This document shows, piece by piece, positions 23,888 through 31,055 of a DNA stretch of 45,881 nucleotides. The position numbers and the translations under genes are program-made. The notes below the pieces were generated by a model. The model was not told the origin of the DNA and did not search any database. It saw only the letters and a list, made by a program, of their open reading frames with translations. This stretch comes from Deltaproteobacteria bacterium (GTDB lineage Bacteria > Desulfobacterota > Desulfarculia > Desulfarculales > Desulfarculaceae), in assembly GCA_020444205.1 (NCBI GenBank), contig JAHLLJ010000016.1, positions 1-45,881 on the forward strand. The letters are read 5' to 3'. How positions within the stretch are numbered: the first letter of the stretch is position 1; each line of letters opens with the position of its first letter.

Positions 23888-24354
23888 TTCACTACTCCAA
23901 AGACTAGATCCAGTAACCAGATTTCATTGGCGCTCAAGGCGCCCTACCCTTTTGCCGCTTGATGTCCTAGGTCAGCCTGCGGACTGTTTTCCCACGCATC
24001 ACCAACTATACCCAGGTGAGCCTTCTCAAGGATAGGGGCCTGGGTGTCTTGGTTGTTGCCGATGTCTGTCTCTAAAGAGCCCGTTCCCTTAAACTGCTGA
24101 GTTGCCTTGGCCCCGCTTAAGCCCACCGCTGCCCAAACCTCCAGTCGCACAGCACGCTCTCCCACCCCCGCCGCCCGCCAAAAGAACGGCCGCCCCATCA
24201 CCAAGCGCACTGATTCACTCGGCGCCTGGTCCAGGGGCTGAAAGGTTGTTTCGTGCATCGTGCGCTTTCGTTATTTCCTTGACCGGCCCGCTGAGTCCGC
24301 TTGCCCGGACTCCGCCCGGCAGTTGGACCGGCCGTGGCGCTGGTCTGGTTTTTA
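23888..24354. other. Intergenic region between the GntR-type regulator and korD
   Basis: About 465 bases. A minus-strand open frame (23944-24258, 104 codons) covers much of it, but it has no convincing ribosome-binding site, no recognised motif and a composition unlike its neighbours, so it is not called. The kor promoter should lie in the part nearest korD, but I cannot point to a clear -35/-10 pair. A small GC-rich dyad (GGCGC-TCAAG-GCGCC) lies around 23929-23943. Confidence 0.4.
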
Positions 24355-25074
24355 TTAAATCTCCAGCCCCAGACGCCGCGCGGCCATCCGCAGATGGGCC
24401 AAGGTTTCTTCTCTGGCTTTTTGGGGATCGCGGGCCTCTATGGCCCGATAGATGCTCTCGTGCTCTTTTTGCACCTGCCGTGGCACCCCGGGGTTCTGCC
24501 GCGAGTTCAGCCTGGCCTCCTGAATGAGCACCAAAAGCTTGTCGTTGAGGAACTGCATGAGGTCGCACAAATGCTGGTTGCCACTGGCCTCGGCTATGCC
24601 CCGGTGGAAGTCCAGGTCCGGCACCGCGCCAATGGTGTCGTCCTCCACCGCCCGGGCCATGGCCACCACACACTGGCCTAGCTGGGCCACATCGCGGGTG
24701 CTGCCCCGGGAGGCGGCCATAGCCGCGGCCTCGCCCTCCAGGATGGCCCTCAGCTCGTAGAGATGAGTCAGGGATTGCGAGCTAAACTTGTCCGGGTCTT
24801 CCAGGCGGAAGAAACGCCGCCCGGACCGGCCCACCACAATGACTCCCCGGCCCTGTTGGGACTCCAGCAGGCCCTCCGCCTTAAGCTGAGAAAGGGCCTC
24901 GCGGATCACCGCCCGGCTTACGCCGAACCTGGTGGCCAGCTCCATTTCAGGCGGAAGCATCTCGCCCGGCTTGAGCGTGCCGTTATCCAACTCTTCCATG
25001 AGGATCGTTGCCACCTGGTCAGGGAGCCGCAGGGGCTGCTTCAACTCATATTTGTCTGACAACATGCTTTCCAT
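24355..25074 (-). CDS. GntR-family (FadR/FCD subfamily) transcriptional regulator
   Basis: The 239-residue regulator has a winged helix-turn-helix (residues about 18-75: LPDQVATILMEELDNGTLKPGEMLPPE, then MELATRFGVSRAVIREALSQLKAEGLLESQQGRGVIV) and an all-helical FCD effector domain with the metal-binding pattern LDFHRGIAEASGN and later HESIYRAIEARD plus HLRMAA. FCD regulators bind carboxylic acids such as lactate, pyruvate, malonate or sugar acids. It lies upstream of korDABC on the same strand and is the obvious candidate to control it. Two ATGs (25074 and 25065) are possible; the first lies three bases from a palindrome, so binding there would directly block expression of this gene. Confidence 0.92.
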   Translation of the reverse strand: MESMLSDKYELKQPLRLPDQVATILMEELDNGTLKPGEMLPPEMELATRFGVSRAVIREALSQLKAEGLLESQQGRGVIVVGRSGRRFFRLEDPDKFSSQSLTHLYELRAILEGEAAAMAASRGSTRDVAQLGQCVVAMARAVEDDTIGAVPDLDFHRGIAEASGNQHLCDLMQFLNDKLLVLIQEARLNSRQNPGVPRQVQKEHESIYRAIEARDPQKAREETLAHLRMAARRLGLEI

Positions 25075-25076
25075 GC

Positions 25077-25093
25077 AGCATGATTAACATGCT
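25077..25093. promoter_or_regulatory. Candidate GntR-family operator at its own start codon
   Basis: AGCATGATTAACATGCT is a perfect inverted repeat (AGCATG / CATGCT, 5-base spacer) three bases before the regulator's first ATG. Further CATGC or GCATG half-sites occur at 25063-25067 and 25072-25076, giving several half-sites in about 30 bases. Confidence 0.55.
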
Positions 25094-25206
25094 GAGGGTG
25101 CCAATTCAAGCAAAATTATTAACAAATTTGAAATTTTCAAATGGTGGATAAATAGAGGTAGGCTTTTTATTTCAAATGCTTGAGTCCAAATTTTCTGCGA
25201 TGGCCC

Positions 25207-25236
25207 AAAAAAAGGACCGCCCTGTAAGGGCGGCCC
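25207..25236 (-). terminator. Rho-independent terminator of the GAK operon
   Basis: On the minus strand a 10-base GC-rich stem (GGGCCGCCCT / AGGGCGGTCC, one G-T pair) with a 3-base loop is followed by seven consecutive Ts. It lies 22 bases after the stop of the CXXXCH-protein gene and ends the seven-gene minus-strand operon. Confidence 0.9.
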
Positions 25237-25257
25237 AAAAATTATAGCGAAAAGGCT

Positions 25258-25863
25258 TTATTTGAACTTGTCGTGGCACTCACTTTTGCATTGGCCCAGC
25301 TCTGCCAAGGCCTCGTCCGCGGCCGGGCCGTCATCAGCGGCCAAGGCAGCCTCCAAACTATCTAGGGCAGCCAAAAAGCGGGGGTAATTTTCACTGCCGT
25401 ATTTGGCTTTGTCAACGGTGCACATCTCTCTGGCGCTGGCCACGAACACGGAGGCGTCAGCCGCCTCGGGCATGCCGCCCTCCTTGCGGGCTTTCTTCAT
25501 ATTGCTGAAGCTTTTAGCCATGGCCTTTTTGAGCTTCTTATAAGACGTCTTGCCCTCGCTATCGGCGGTTTCCTGATCGGGCGCGGTGATCTCCACGAAT
25601 CCCTGGGTGTCCTCCTGTAGCGGAGCTTCCTCGGATTCCGGCTCCGGCATGGGGGCCACGATCTTCAGGTTGACCTTCAGGGTGGCCTTGCCCGACTTGG
25701 TCTTGAGTTCCTGTTTGACCTTTACATCACTCTCCAACTCCAAATCCTCGGAGCGCAACTCCAGGTGCCCCTGTTCCAGGGCGTCGGCCAGTTGGCGTAG
25801 ATAGTCCGCCGCCTCGGCCGGGGAAAACCGGTGCTTGGTTTTATTTTTCTTGGGAGTGTCCAT
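25258..25863 (-). CDS. GAK-system amphi-Trp/CXXXCH protein
   Basis: The 201-residue protein has two parts. Residues about 10-70 match an amphi-Trp domain (RFSPAEAADYLRQLADALEQGHLELRSEDLELE, then alternating hydrophobic strands ATLKVNLKIVAP). After an acidic linker (72-105), residues 106-201 form a helical unit ending in QCKSECHDKFK, with the CXXXCH motif C192-x3-C196-H197 that gives the XXXCH family its name. The end resembles the CxxCHxxxR/K tail of cytochrome c' four-helix bundles but with three residues between the cysteines. No signal peptide is present, so periplasmic heme attachment is unlikely; the motif may bind a metal or be redox-active. It is the last gene of the GAK operon, 43 bases after the CofD-like gene, with GGAGG before the ATG. 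Function unknown. Confidence 0.88.
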   Translation of the reverse strand: MDTPKKNKTKHRFSPAEAADYLRQLADALEQGHLELRSEDLELESDVKVKQELKTKSGKATLKVNLKIVAPMPEPESEEAPLQEDTQGFVEITAPDQETADSEGKTSYKKLKKAMAKSFSNMKKARKEGGMPEAADASVFVASAREMCTVDKAKYGSENYPRFLAALDSLEAALAADDGPAADEALAELGQCKSECHDKFK

Positions 25864-25906
25864 GATAGCCTCCTAAATTAAACATGCGGCGGACACCGCC
25901 GTGGTC

Positions 25907-27109
25907 TCATACCAAAGAGAGTAGGGCCTCAGCCAAAAGACGCCCATCGGTAAGGGGCGCGCTTGCCGGGGTAATCAAGTCAGCCTCTATTACCTTGAGG
26001 CCCATGTCCTCCAAGGCTTGGCGCTCCACCCCGCCGGGGTAATCCCTCCAGCCCCGGTCCAAGAGCACGTAGTCCAGCACCCTGCCCTCGGCGCGCCGTG
26101 CAGCCCGGGTGGCTCCCAGGGTGGCCACCAGTTCGGCTGTCCGCTCAGCCACCCCACCGGCCAGCACCTCCTGGTCCGGCGCGGTGTTTGGCACATACAC
26201 CTTGGGGCAGGGGTTGGCAGCCACCGCCTCCCCTATCCCCTCGGGCAATAGGCTGGCCAAAAGGCTGGTGTAAAAGCTGCCCACCGGATAGCAGATGAGC
26301 TCCGCTCCGGCGATGAGCTGCCTCACCTTGGGCCGTATTTCCGCTGTTGCCGGGTTCTCCTCCTCCAGCCCTTGATTCAGGCCCAGCTCAATGATGGGAG
26401 AGCCAAGGGGCGGTTCGTTGCGCCCGGTGAGCCGATGCTGCCCCAACACCAGGCTGCCGTCGGCCAACCGGGCGGCCAGGTGCAGGTTGCGGTTTACCAC
26501 TGGGCGCACCACGCCACGCACCTCGGCCAGCTTGGAGAACAGAAAGATCACCGGATCCAGGTGGCGGCCGTTGTTCAGGTAACCGCCAACCAACACCAGG
26601 TTGCCGATGCTGGCCCCAGCCAGGTCGAAATCGCCGGGCATGGCCGTAACGAAGTAGCTCAGGTGGTTGCGGATGATCTTGCGCAGGGGATCGGGAATAG
26701 CCGCCACCATGGGATCGTCTCCCGCGGTCATGGCCTCCAGGCGCTCCACCAGCTCATCGGTTTCGGCGTCCAAGGGTAAACGATAGGTGAACAGGGTGCG
26801 CACCTCGGTGTTACCGCGCACGCTCATATCGCTCAGGGTCATCATGCGGTTGCGCAGGTCGCCCACCGCAGGCATGGCAAAGGCCCGGCGCAACACTGCC
26901 GAGGAGCCGCCCGAATCAAAAGGGGTGATTAGGTGGATGGAGTTGTGGGTGTAGTTGATCAACTCTCGGCACATGGGCCCCGGGCCGCTGCCCCCGCTAA
27001 AGAACAATATGCCGGGACCCAGCTCGGGCACCCGGGCATAGCGGGCCAAACGCACCGGATCCGGCACGCGCAAGGGACGAGTTATGGTCAGTCCGTCCTG
27101 GTGGCTCAA
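25907..27109 (-). CDS. GAK-system CofD-like protein
   Basis: The 400-residue protein belongs to the CofD/YvcK fold, which includes 2-phospho-L-lactate transferase and the nucleotide-sugar-binding YvcK/GlmR. Seen: ILFFSGGSGPG (34-44), matching the GGGTG nucleotide loop; HLITPFDSGGSSAVLRRAF (59-77); GDLRNRMM (83-90), close to the family's GDxRN; and GNLVLVGGYL. The distal LICYPVGSFYTSLLASLLPEGI is also typical. Length and placement match the GAK-system CofD-like family. It might transfer a phosphorylated group from a nucleotide-activated donor, or sense a nucleotide sugar; neither is shown. Its ATG overlaps the kinase stop by 4 bases (ATGA), so it is translationally coupled to the kinase. Confidence 0.9.
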   Translation of the reverse strand: MSHQDGLTITRPLRVPDPVRLARYARVPELGPGILFFSGGSGPGPMCRELINYTHNSIHLITPFDSGGSSAVLRRAFAMPAVGDLRNRMMTLSDMSVRGNTEVRTLFTYRLPLDAETDELVERLEAMTAGDDPMVAAIPDPLRKIIRNHLSYFVTAMPGDFDLAGASIGNLVLVGGYLNNGRHLDPVIFLFSKLAEVRGVVRPVVNRNLHLAARLADGSLVLGQHRLTGRNEPPLGSPIIELGLNQGLEEENPATAEIRPKVRQLIAGAELICYPVGSFYTSLLASLLPEGIGEAVAANPCPKVYVPNTAPDQEVLAGGVAERTAELVATLGATRAARRAEGRVLDYVLLDRGWRDYPGGVERQALEDMGLKVIEADLITPASAPLTDGRLLAEALLSLV

Positions 27110-28179
27110 GATTTTTGCAACTCCCCGGCCAGCATGTCAGCCGCCTTGGCAAAATCCACGCCACCGCTGAGCACGAACACCCTGGCCCCGGTTAATACCC
27201 TGAGGTAGTCCTCCTGGCTGGGAGCGTTTTGCCCTTTGGGCGGCAGGTAGAACAGCCCCGGCTCTTTCATAAAGGAGGCCAACAGGTTTGGGTGATCGGC
27301 CAGATCCACCTGGTCCAGACGGCAGGCTCCAGCGTCCCTGTCCCAGTCCAGTAAGGCCAGCATATCCAAGCTGAAGCCCATCTTGATGAGCCCAGGGCCA
27401 AAGCAGGTGTCGATGTCCACGTCGTACTTGTGCTCCAGGGCCCAGAGCTGGTCCGGGGGTAAGGCGGCAAAGCGCTCTTGGTCCTCGAGGCTCATGACTT
27501 TTTTCAGGTTGGGATTGTTCAGCGCGGTGCCGGGGTTGATGCGAGGCAGCTTGGCCAGTCCGGTCATCACGGGCCCATTCTGGCCTTTGGTAACCATTAG
27601 GCGGTCATTGGAGATGAAGGTGGCTCCCCGGCTCATCAGATGCAAGGCCAGGGTGGATTTGCCCTTGCCCGCCTGCCCGGCCATAGCCAGGCCCAGGCCG
27701 GGTCCGCACACCCCGGCGGCGTGGGCCAAAAGGGCGCCCCGCTCCAGCTCCCATTGAATCTGGCGGTTGTTGATGAAGTTGATAACCTGGTTGGGGTTGG
27801 CCAGGCAAGGCCCCAGGGCCAGGTTGGTTTGGCCACCAAAGATAAAAACCATGCCCGTGAGGCGCTTGCGAACCAGGCGCCCGCCCACCAGGTCAATGTA
27901 CTCTTCCTTTATCTTGGCCTTGCCCGGTTCCAGCGGCTTGTGGCGCAGCTCAAGGCCGCAGTCCCAGGCTGGGGTCTCCAGGGCGTACACGGTAATTTGC
28001 GCCTCACCCTGAGACGGCTCGATAAAAGGCCGGTAATAGCGCTTCAGCTCTTGGGCCAGTTCGGCGCGGTTGGTTTTGACCTCAAAGTTCAGTTTGTTCA
28101 GGCGCAGGCGCAAGCTGATGCCCGCGGGGTTTTCCCGCAAAAGCTCCCGGGCCAACTCCTGTACTTGGGGCGCGCTCAT
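27106..28179 (-). CDS. GAK-system HprK-related kinase B
   Basis: The 357-residue protein has a P-loop AGQAGKGKSTLALHLMSRG (167-185) followed by FISNDRLMV (188-196), as in HPr kinase/phosphorylase where the P-loop is followed by a strand with the catalytic acid. Unlike HprK it has a different N-terminal half (LRLNKLNFEVKTNRAELAQELKRYYRPF, then FIFGGQTNL and NNRQIQWELERGALLAHAAGV). It lacks the canonical HprK K3 loop that I could identify. No HPr or other PTS gene is nearby, so its target is unlikely to be HPr; an amphi-Trp protein in the same operon is a natural candidate (inference). Start and stop overlap both neighbours by 4 bases. Confidence 0.9.
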   Translation of the reverse strand: MSAPQVQELARELLRENPAGISLRLRLNKLNFEVKTNRAELAQELKRYYRPFIEPSQGEAQITVYALETPAWDCGLELRHKPLEPGKAKIKEEYIDLVGGRLVRKRLTGMVFIFGGQTNLALGPCLANPNQVINFINNRQIQWELERGALLAHAAGVCGPGLGLAMAGQAGKGKSTLALHLMSRGATFISNDRLMVTKGQNGPVMTGLAKLPRINPGTALNNPNLKKVMSLEDQERFAALPPDQLWALEHKYDVDIDTCFGPGLIKMGFSLDMLALLDWDRDAGACRLDQVDLADHPNLLASFMKEPGLFYLPPKGQNAPSQEDYLRVLTGARVFVLSGGVDFAKAADMLAGELQKS

Positions 28180-29069
28180 GAGGCCAACTCCCGGCAGACA
28201 TAGTCAGCATAATGTTGGGCCGCATCCATGCCGCATCCCTCCTTTAGGCCCCGGAAGCCGCCAAAGGCGCTGACCTCAAACACCGCCGGCCCTTGGGCAG
28301 TCTCCGCCACATCCACACAGGTGAAATCCAGATTGAACAGGGCCTGGGCCTTGTGGGCCAGATCCTTGATCTGCTGGCTGGGCTCGTAGCTTTGGTAGCG
28401 CCCCCCCGCCCGGCGGGTGGTGTTCCAGGAGTTTCCATTGGCCACCCTGGCGTAGGTGGCCAGATACTTGCCGCCCAAAAAGACCACGCCCAGGTCCTGG
28501 CCGGGCAAGGAGAGCATCTGCTGTAAATAGATCATGGGATGTCCCGCGTCGCGGTATTGGGCTATTTGCCCGCGCAGCCCCGGGCCGGGCTCCACCACCA
28601 ACATGCCTCGGGCCTTGGTGGAGTAAAGTGGCTTGAGCACGCTGCGGCCCATGCGCTCCACCGCACGGGCGGCCTCTTCCACGCTTTCGCTGACCACGGT
28701 GGCCGGCATGGGTATGCCCCCGGCGGTTAGGGTCACGGTGCAACTCAGGCGGTCTAGCATGGCCATTATGGAGGCCGGCGGTGAAAAAATGCGCGGCCCC
28801 TGAGAGGCGATGAACCGCAGCAGTTCCAGGCGATCCAACAGCTCGGGAGAGTACTCGGCTCCCACCTTTTTTATAACCAGGCCGTCCAGGGCGGTCAGTT
28901 CCACATCGTTGAAATAGGCCCGGCCGGAAGCCAAGTCACAGCGCACCTGGGCCATATCCACCAAACAGCGGAAACCGGTTCGCTCATCCAGAGCGTCCAG
29001 CAGACGCTCGCTGGACCAACCGCCCTCGATGCCCACCACGGCCACTTTTGGTTTTTCGGTTGCAATCAT
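28176..29069 (-). CDS. GAK-system ATP-grasp enzyme
   Basis: The 297-residue protein has the ATP-grasp fold of the RimK type. It has an N-terminal Rossmann-like part (KVAVVGIEGGWSSERLLDAL), the central LDRLSCTVTLTAGGIPMPAT (105-124) that precedes ATP-binding in RimK/DdlB-like ligases, the ATP-contact LKPLYSTKARGM (145-156), YLQQML, and the metal-binding end FTCVDVAETAQGPAVFEVSAFGGF. In most relatives the last motif reads E-x-N; here it is E265-V-S267, so metal coordination may differ. ATP-grasp enzymes of this group join a carboxylate to an amine or thiol through an acyl-phosphate. It overlaps the kinase gene by 4 bases and follows the PhoU-phosphotransferase gene by 16 bases. Substrate unknown. 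Confidence 0.9.
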   Translation of the reverse strand: MIATEKPKVAVVGIEGGWSSERLLDALDERTGFRCLVDMAQVRCDLASGRAYFNDVELTALDGLVIKKVGAEYSPELLDRLELLRFIASQGPRIFSPPASIMAMLDRLSCTVTLTAGGIPMPATVVSESVEEAARAVERMGRSVLKPLYSTKARGMLVVEPGPGLRGQIAQYRDAGHPMIYLQQMLSLPGQDLGVVFLGGKYLATYARVANGNSWNTTRRAGGRYQSYEPSQQIKDLAHKAQALFNLDFTCVDVAETAQGPAVFEVSAFGGFRGLKEGCGMDAAQHYADYVCRELAS

Positions 29070-29085
29070 TGTGTGTCAGCTCAGC

Positions 29086-30738
29086 TTAGGGATAGATCAA
29101 AGTTTGCCGGGGCAGCTTGAACTGCGACCAATCCCTGCCCCGGTGAGCGACCACCCGCTCCAACAGGTACACGGACCTCAGATGCATTTCCCGGGCAAAG
29201 GTTTTGTTCATTTCAAAGCGGGTAGAGGAAAACAAAGAGCGCCCCAAACCCAGGGCCAAGCGGGCTTGGAAGGTACTGTCGCCTATGTTGTAGGCGAAAT
29301 CCAGGGCAAAGCCCAAAAAACGCCCCATGACCATGCTGATACGGCGGCGAAGCTCCGGCTCGAAAACCGGCAGGCGGAAGTTGGAAATGAGAAACACCGA
29401 AATGTCCTGGGCGCAGTCGGCCAGGGCCGAACGGTGCAGGTCTATGAAATGCAGGCGTTGCCGGGCAGGATCGAAGATCACGTTGTTGAGGTTCAGATCG
29501 CCGTGGGTGCGCACTGCGTAGGGCGCGGCCAACTCGGGCTCCAGCTCCTCCAGAATGTTCAACATGCCTTCAAAGGAAGGCAGCCGCAGATTGCCGATGG
29601 ACACAGGCTTGCTCTGAAACTCCGGATGCATGCGATACACCGCTTCCTGGCGGGATCTTATCTGCCTTACAAAATCCGGACGCTGGGAACGCGGCTGCTT
29701 GGTGGCCCACCAAACCTTGCCCAGGGTGGCCTCCAAAAGGTGCTCGGAAATCTCCAAGCCCTCATCGTCGCCGTTGATGATCAAATCCTGCATGGTACAG
29801 CCGGGCAGGTATTCCAAAAGAATAGAGCCCTCCCCGTCCTCACCCTCCTGAAAGGCCCAAACCTTGGGGGGAAGTCCGGGAGCCAAATCTTCCCATAGCT
29901 CCAGATTCTCTTTTTCCTTGGCCAACTTTTTGGCCACGCCCTGCTTGAACAACACCGGGCTGGAGGATGCGGGGCCGGGGTCCTGCACAGCCGCGATGCG
30001 GCAGCCGCCCCTGGTGCCCCAGATCGACTCGAACTCCACCTGACCCATGGAGGATTCAAGGCCCGAGGCGGCCAAGGTGTCGCTCAGGGCCTGGTATTGG
30101 CGAATCTTCATTTTTTCGCCCACCAGCACGAAGATCAGCGCCTCGCCAATGTTCAACAGACAGTCACCCATGCGCTCCAGGTAGTGGCTCATGAACACGA
30201 TGGTCACCAGGTCGCCCCGGTGCTCGTTGTGCTCCATCTCCCGCAGCACCTCGTCAAAAGTCTGGGCGTGCAGCTTGTCCAGGTTGAACTCGCACTGGCA
30301 GATACGGAATGCCTTGTTGGAGTTGCGCTGATCCAGGGCCCCCACGATATTGTCCAGCCCCACCAGAACTTCGTCAAAAAAGGGCGCAAAGTCCATGAGC
30401 CGGCTGGACTCCAGATGCACCAGGTGGCCCATTTGGCCCACGAGGTTCACCGCGAAATCGGCGATGCGCTCCAGGTTGGCGGTAATGGTGGTCAGCGCCC
30501 TCAACTCCACCACCTTGGCCCGCTCTATGCCCCTGGGGTCCATGAGGCGGTCGAAGCTTTGCTCTTCGATGACGCTCTTCAGGTTGTCCACGTAGTCGTC
30601 GCGGGAGCTGATTTTTTCCATCAGCTCCCGGCTGGGCTGGTCATAAAAGCGCCGGGTCAGCTCCACCTGTGCCGTAACTTCGCTGACGATGAAGCGGAAA
30701 TTTTCCCGCACCTCTTCGAGGCGGTGCATGGCTGACAT
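29086..30738 (-). CDS. PhoU-like domain fused to an aminoglycoside-phosphotransferase-type kinase domain
   Basis: The 550-residue protein combines two domains. Residues about 1-220 are helical and carry the two PhoU repeats, seen in ANLERIADFAVNLVGQM (87-103) and HYLERMGDCLLNIGEAL (185-201), with the E/R/D pattern that binds metal clusters in PhoU. Residues about 240-550 are a kinase of the APH/choline-kinase type: VLFKQG (K265 a possible ATP lysine), ILLEYLPGCTMQDLI, catalytic loop RTHGDLNLNNVIF (410-422, HGDxxxxN) and the metal Asp in FIDLHRS (D433). PhoU proteins sense phosphate status; APH-type kinases phosphorylate small molecules or proteins. The fusion suggests phosphate-status control of a phosphorylation step. 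It lies 10 bases after the amphi-Trp gene and 16 before the ATP-grasp gene. A second ATG at 30729 may be the true start because GGGAA is better placed for it. Confidence 0.88.
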   Translation of the reverse strand: MSAMHRLEEVRENFRFIVSEVTAQVELTRRFYDQPSRELMEKISSRDDYVDNLKSVIEEQSFDRLMDPRGIERAKVVELRALTTITANLERIADFAVNLVGQMGHLVHLESSRLMDFAPFFDEVLVGLDNIVGALDQRNSNKAFRICQCEFNLDKLHAQTFDEVLREMEHNEHRGDLVTIVFMSHYLERMGDCLLNIGEALIFVLVGEKMKIRQYQALSDTLAASGLESSMGQVEFESIWGTRGGCRIAAVQDPGPASSSPVLFKQGVAKKLAKEKENLELWEDLAPGLPPKVWAFQEGEDGEGSILLEYLPGCTMQDLIINGDDEGLEISEHLLEATLGKVWWATKQPRSQRPDFVRQIRSRQEAVYRMHPEFQSKPVSIGNLRLPSFEGMLNILEELEPELAAPYAVRTHGDLNLNNVIFDPARQRLHFIDLHRSALADCAQDISVFLISNFRLPVFEPELRRRISMVMGRFLGFALDFAYNIGDSTFQARLALGLGRSLFSSTRFEMNKTFAREMHLRSVYLLERVVAHRGRDWSQFKLPRQTLIYP

Positions 30739-30747
30739 TTCCCGCGC

Positions 30748-31035
30748 TTAACTTGCCTTGATGGGTTCGATGAGCAGAGGCTGGTCCTCGGGGTCTTCAC
30801 TGCCCTTCTTTTCATTCCAACGCATCTTGAGCGAAAGCTTTATTTCCTCGCCCTTGCGTTTGGCCTCCACGTGCAGGTTGATCAAGCCTTCGGGCTTGAG
30901 CACCAGGTTGCGGCCGTCGGTGGAAAATAGCAGGGCCCCGCTCTCAAAACCATCTTTAAGGGCTGTCAGGTAGTTAATGATGCTTTGGCAGTCCTGTAGG
31001 GACTCATGCCGAAAGCGGTTGGTGGTGGAACTCAT
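30748..31035 (-). CDS. Amphi-Trp domain protein
   Basis: The 95-residue protein is a single amphi-Trp domain: FRHESLQDCQSIINYLTALKDGFESGALLFS, then LVLKPEGLINLHVEAKRKGEEIKLSLKMRWNEKK. The alternating hydrophobic strands ending in the Trp of MRW give the family its name. It is small, cytoplasmic by appearance and lies in the operon among a kinase, an ATP-grasp enzyme and a CofD-like protein. It is therefore the best candidate for a carrier or substrate protein of the system (inference). Its function is unknown in any organism as far as I know. AAGGA lies about 11 bases upstream of the ATG; 20-base and 10-base gaps separate it from its neighbours. Confidence 0.88.
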   Translation of the reverse strand: MSSTTNRFRHESLQDCQSIINYLTALKDGFESGALLFSTDGRNLVLKPEGLINLHVEAKRKGEEIKLSLKMRWNEKKGSEDPEDQPLLIEPIKAS

Positions 31036-31055
31036 TGGTCCATATCCTTGTTAAT

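Noticed and set aside
23944-24258. 104-codon minus-strand frame between the GntR-type gene and korD
   Set aside because: Weak start context, no motif, and composition unlike the neighbours. It may be a remnant, but nothing supports it as a gene.
25258-25863. Calling the CXXXCH protein a c-type cytochrome
   Set aside because: There is no signal peptide and the motif is not the standard CXXCH, so covalent heme cannot be claimed.
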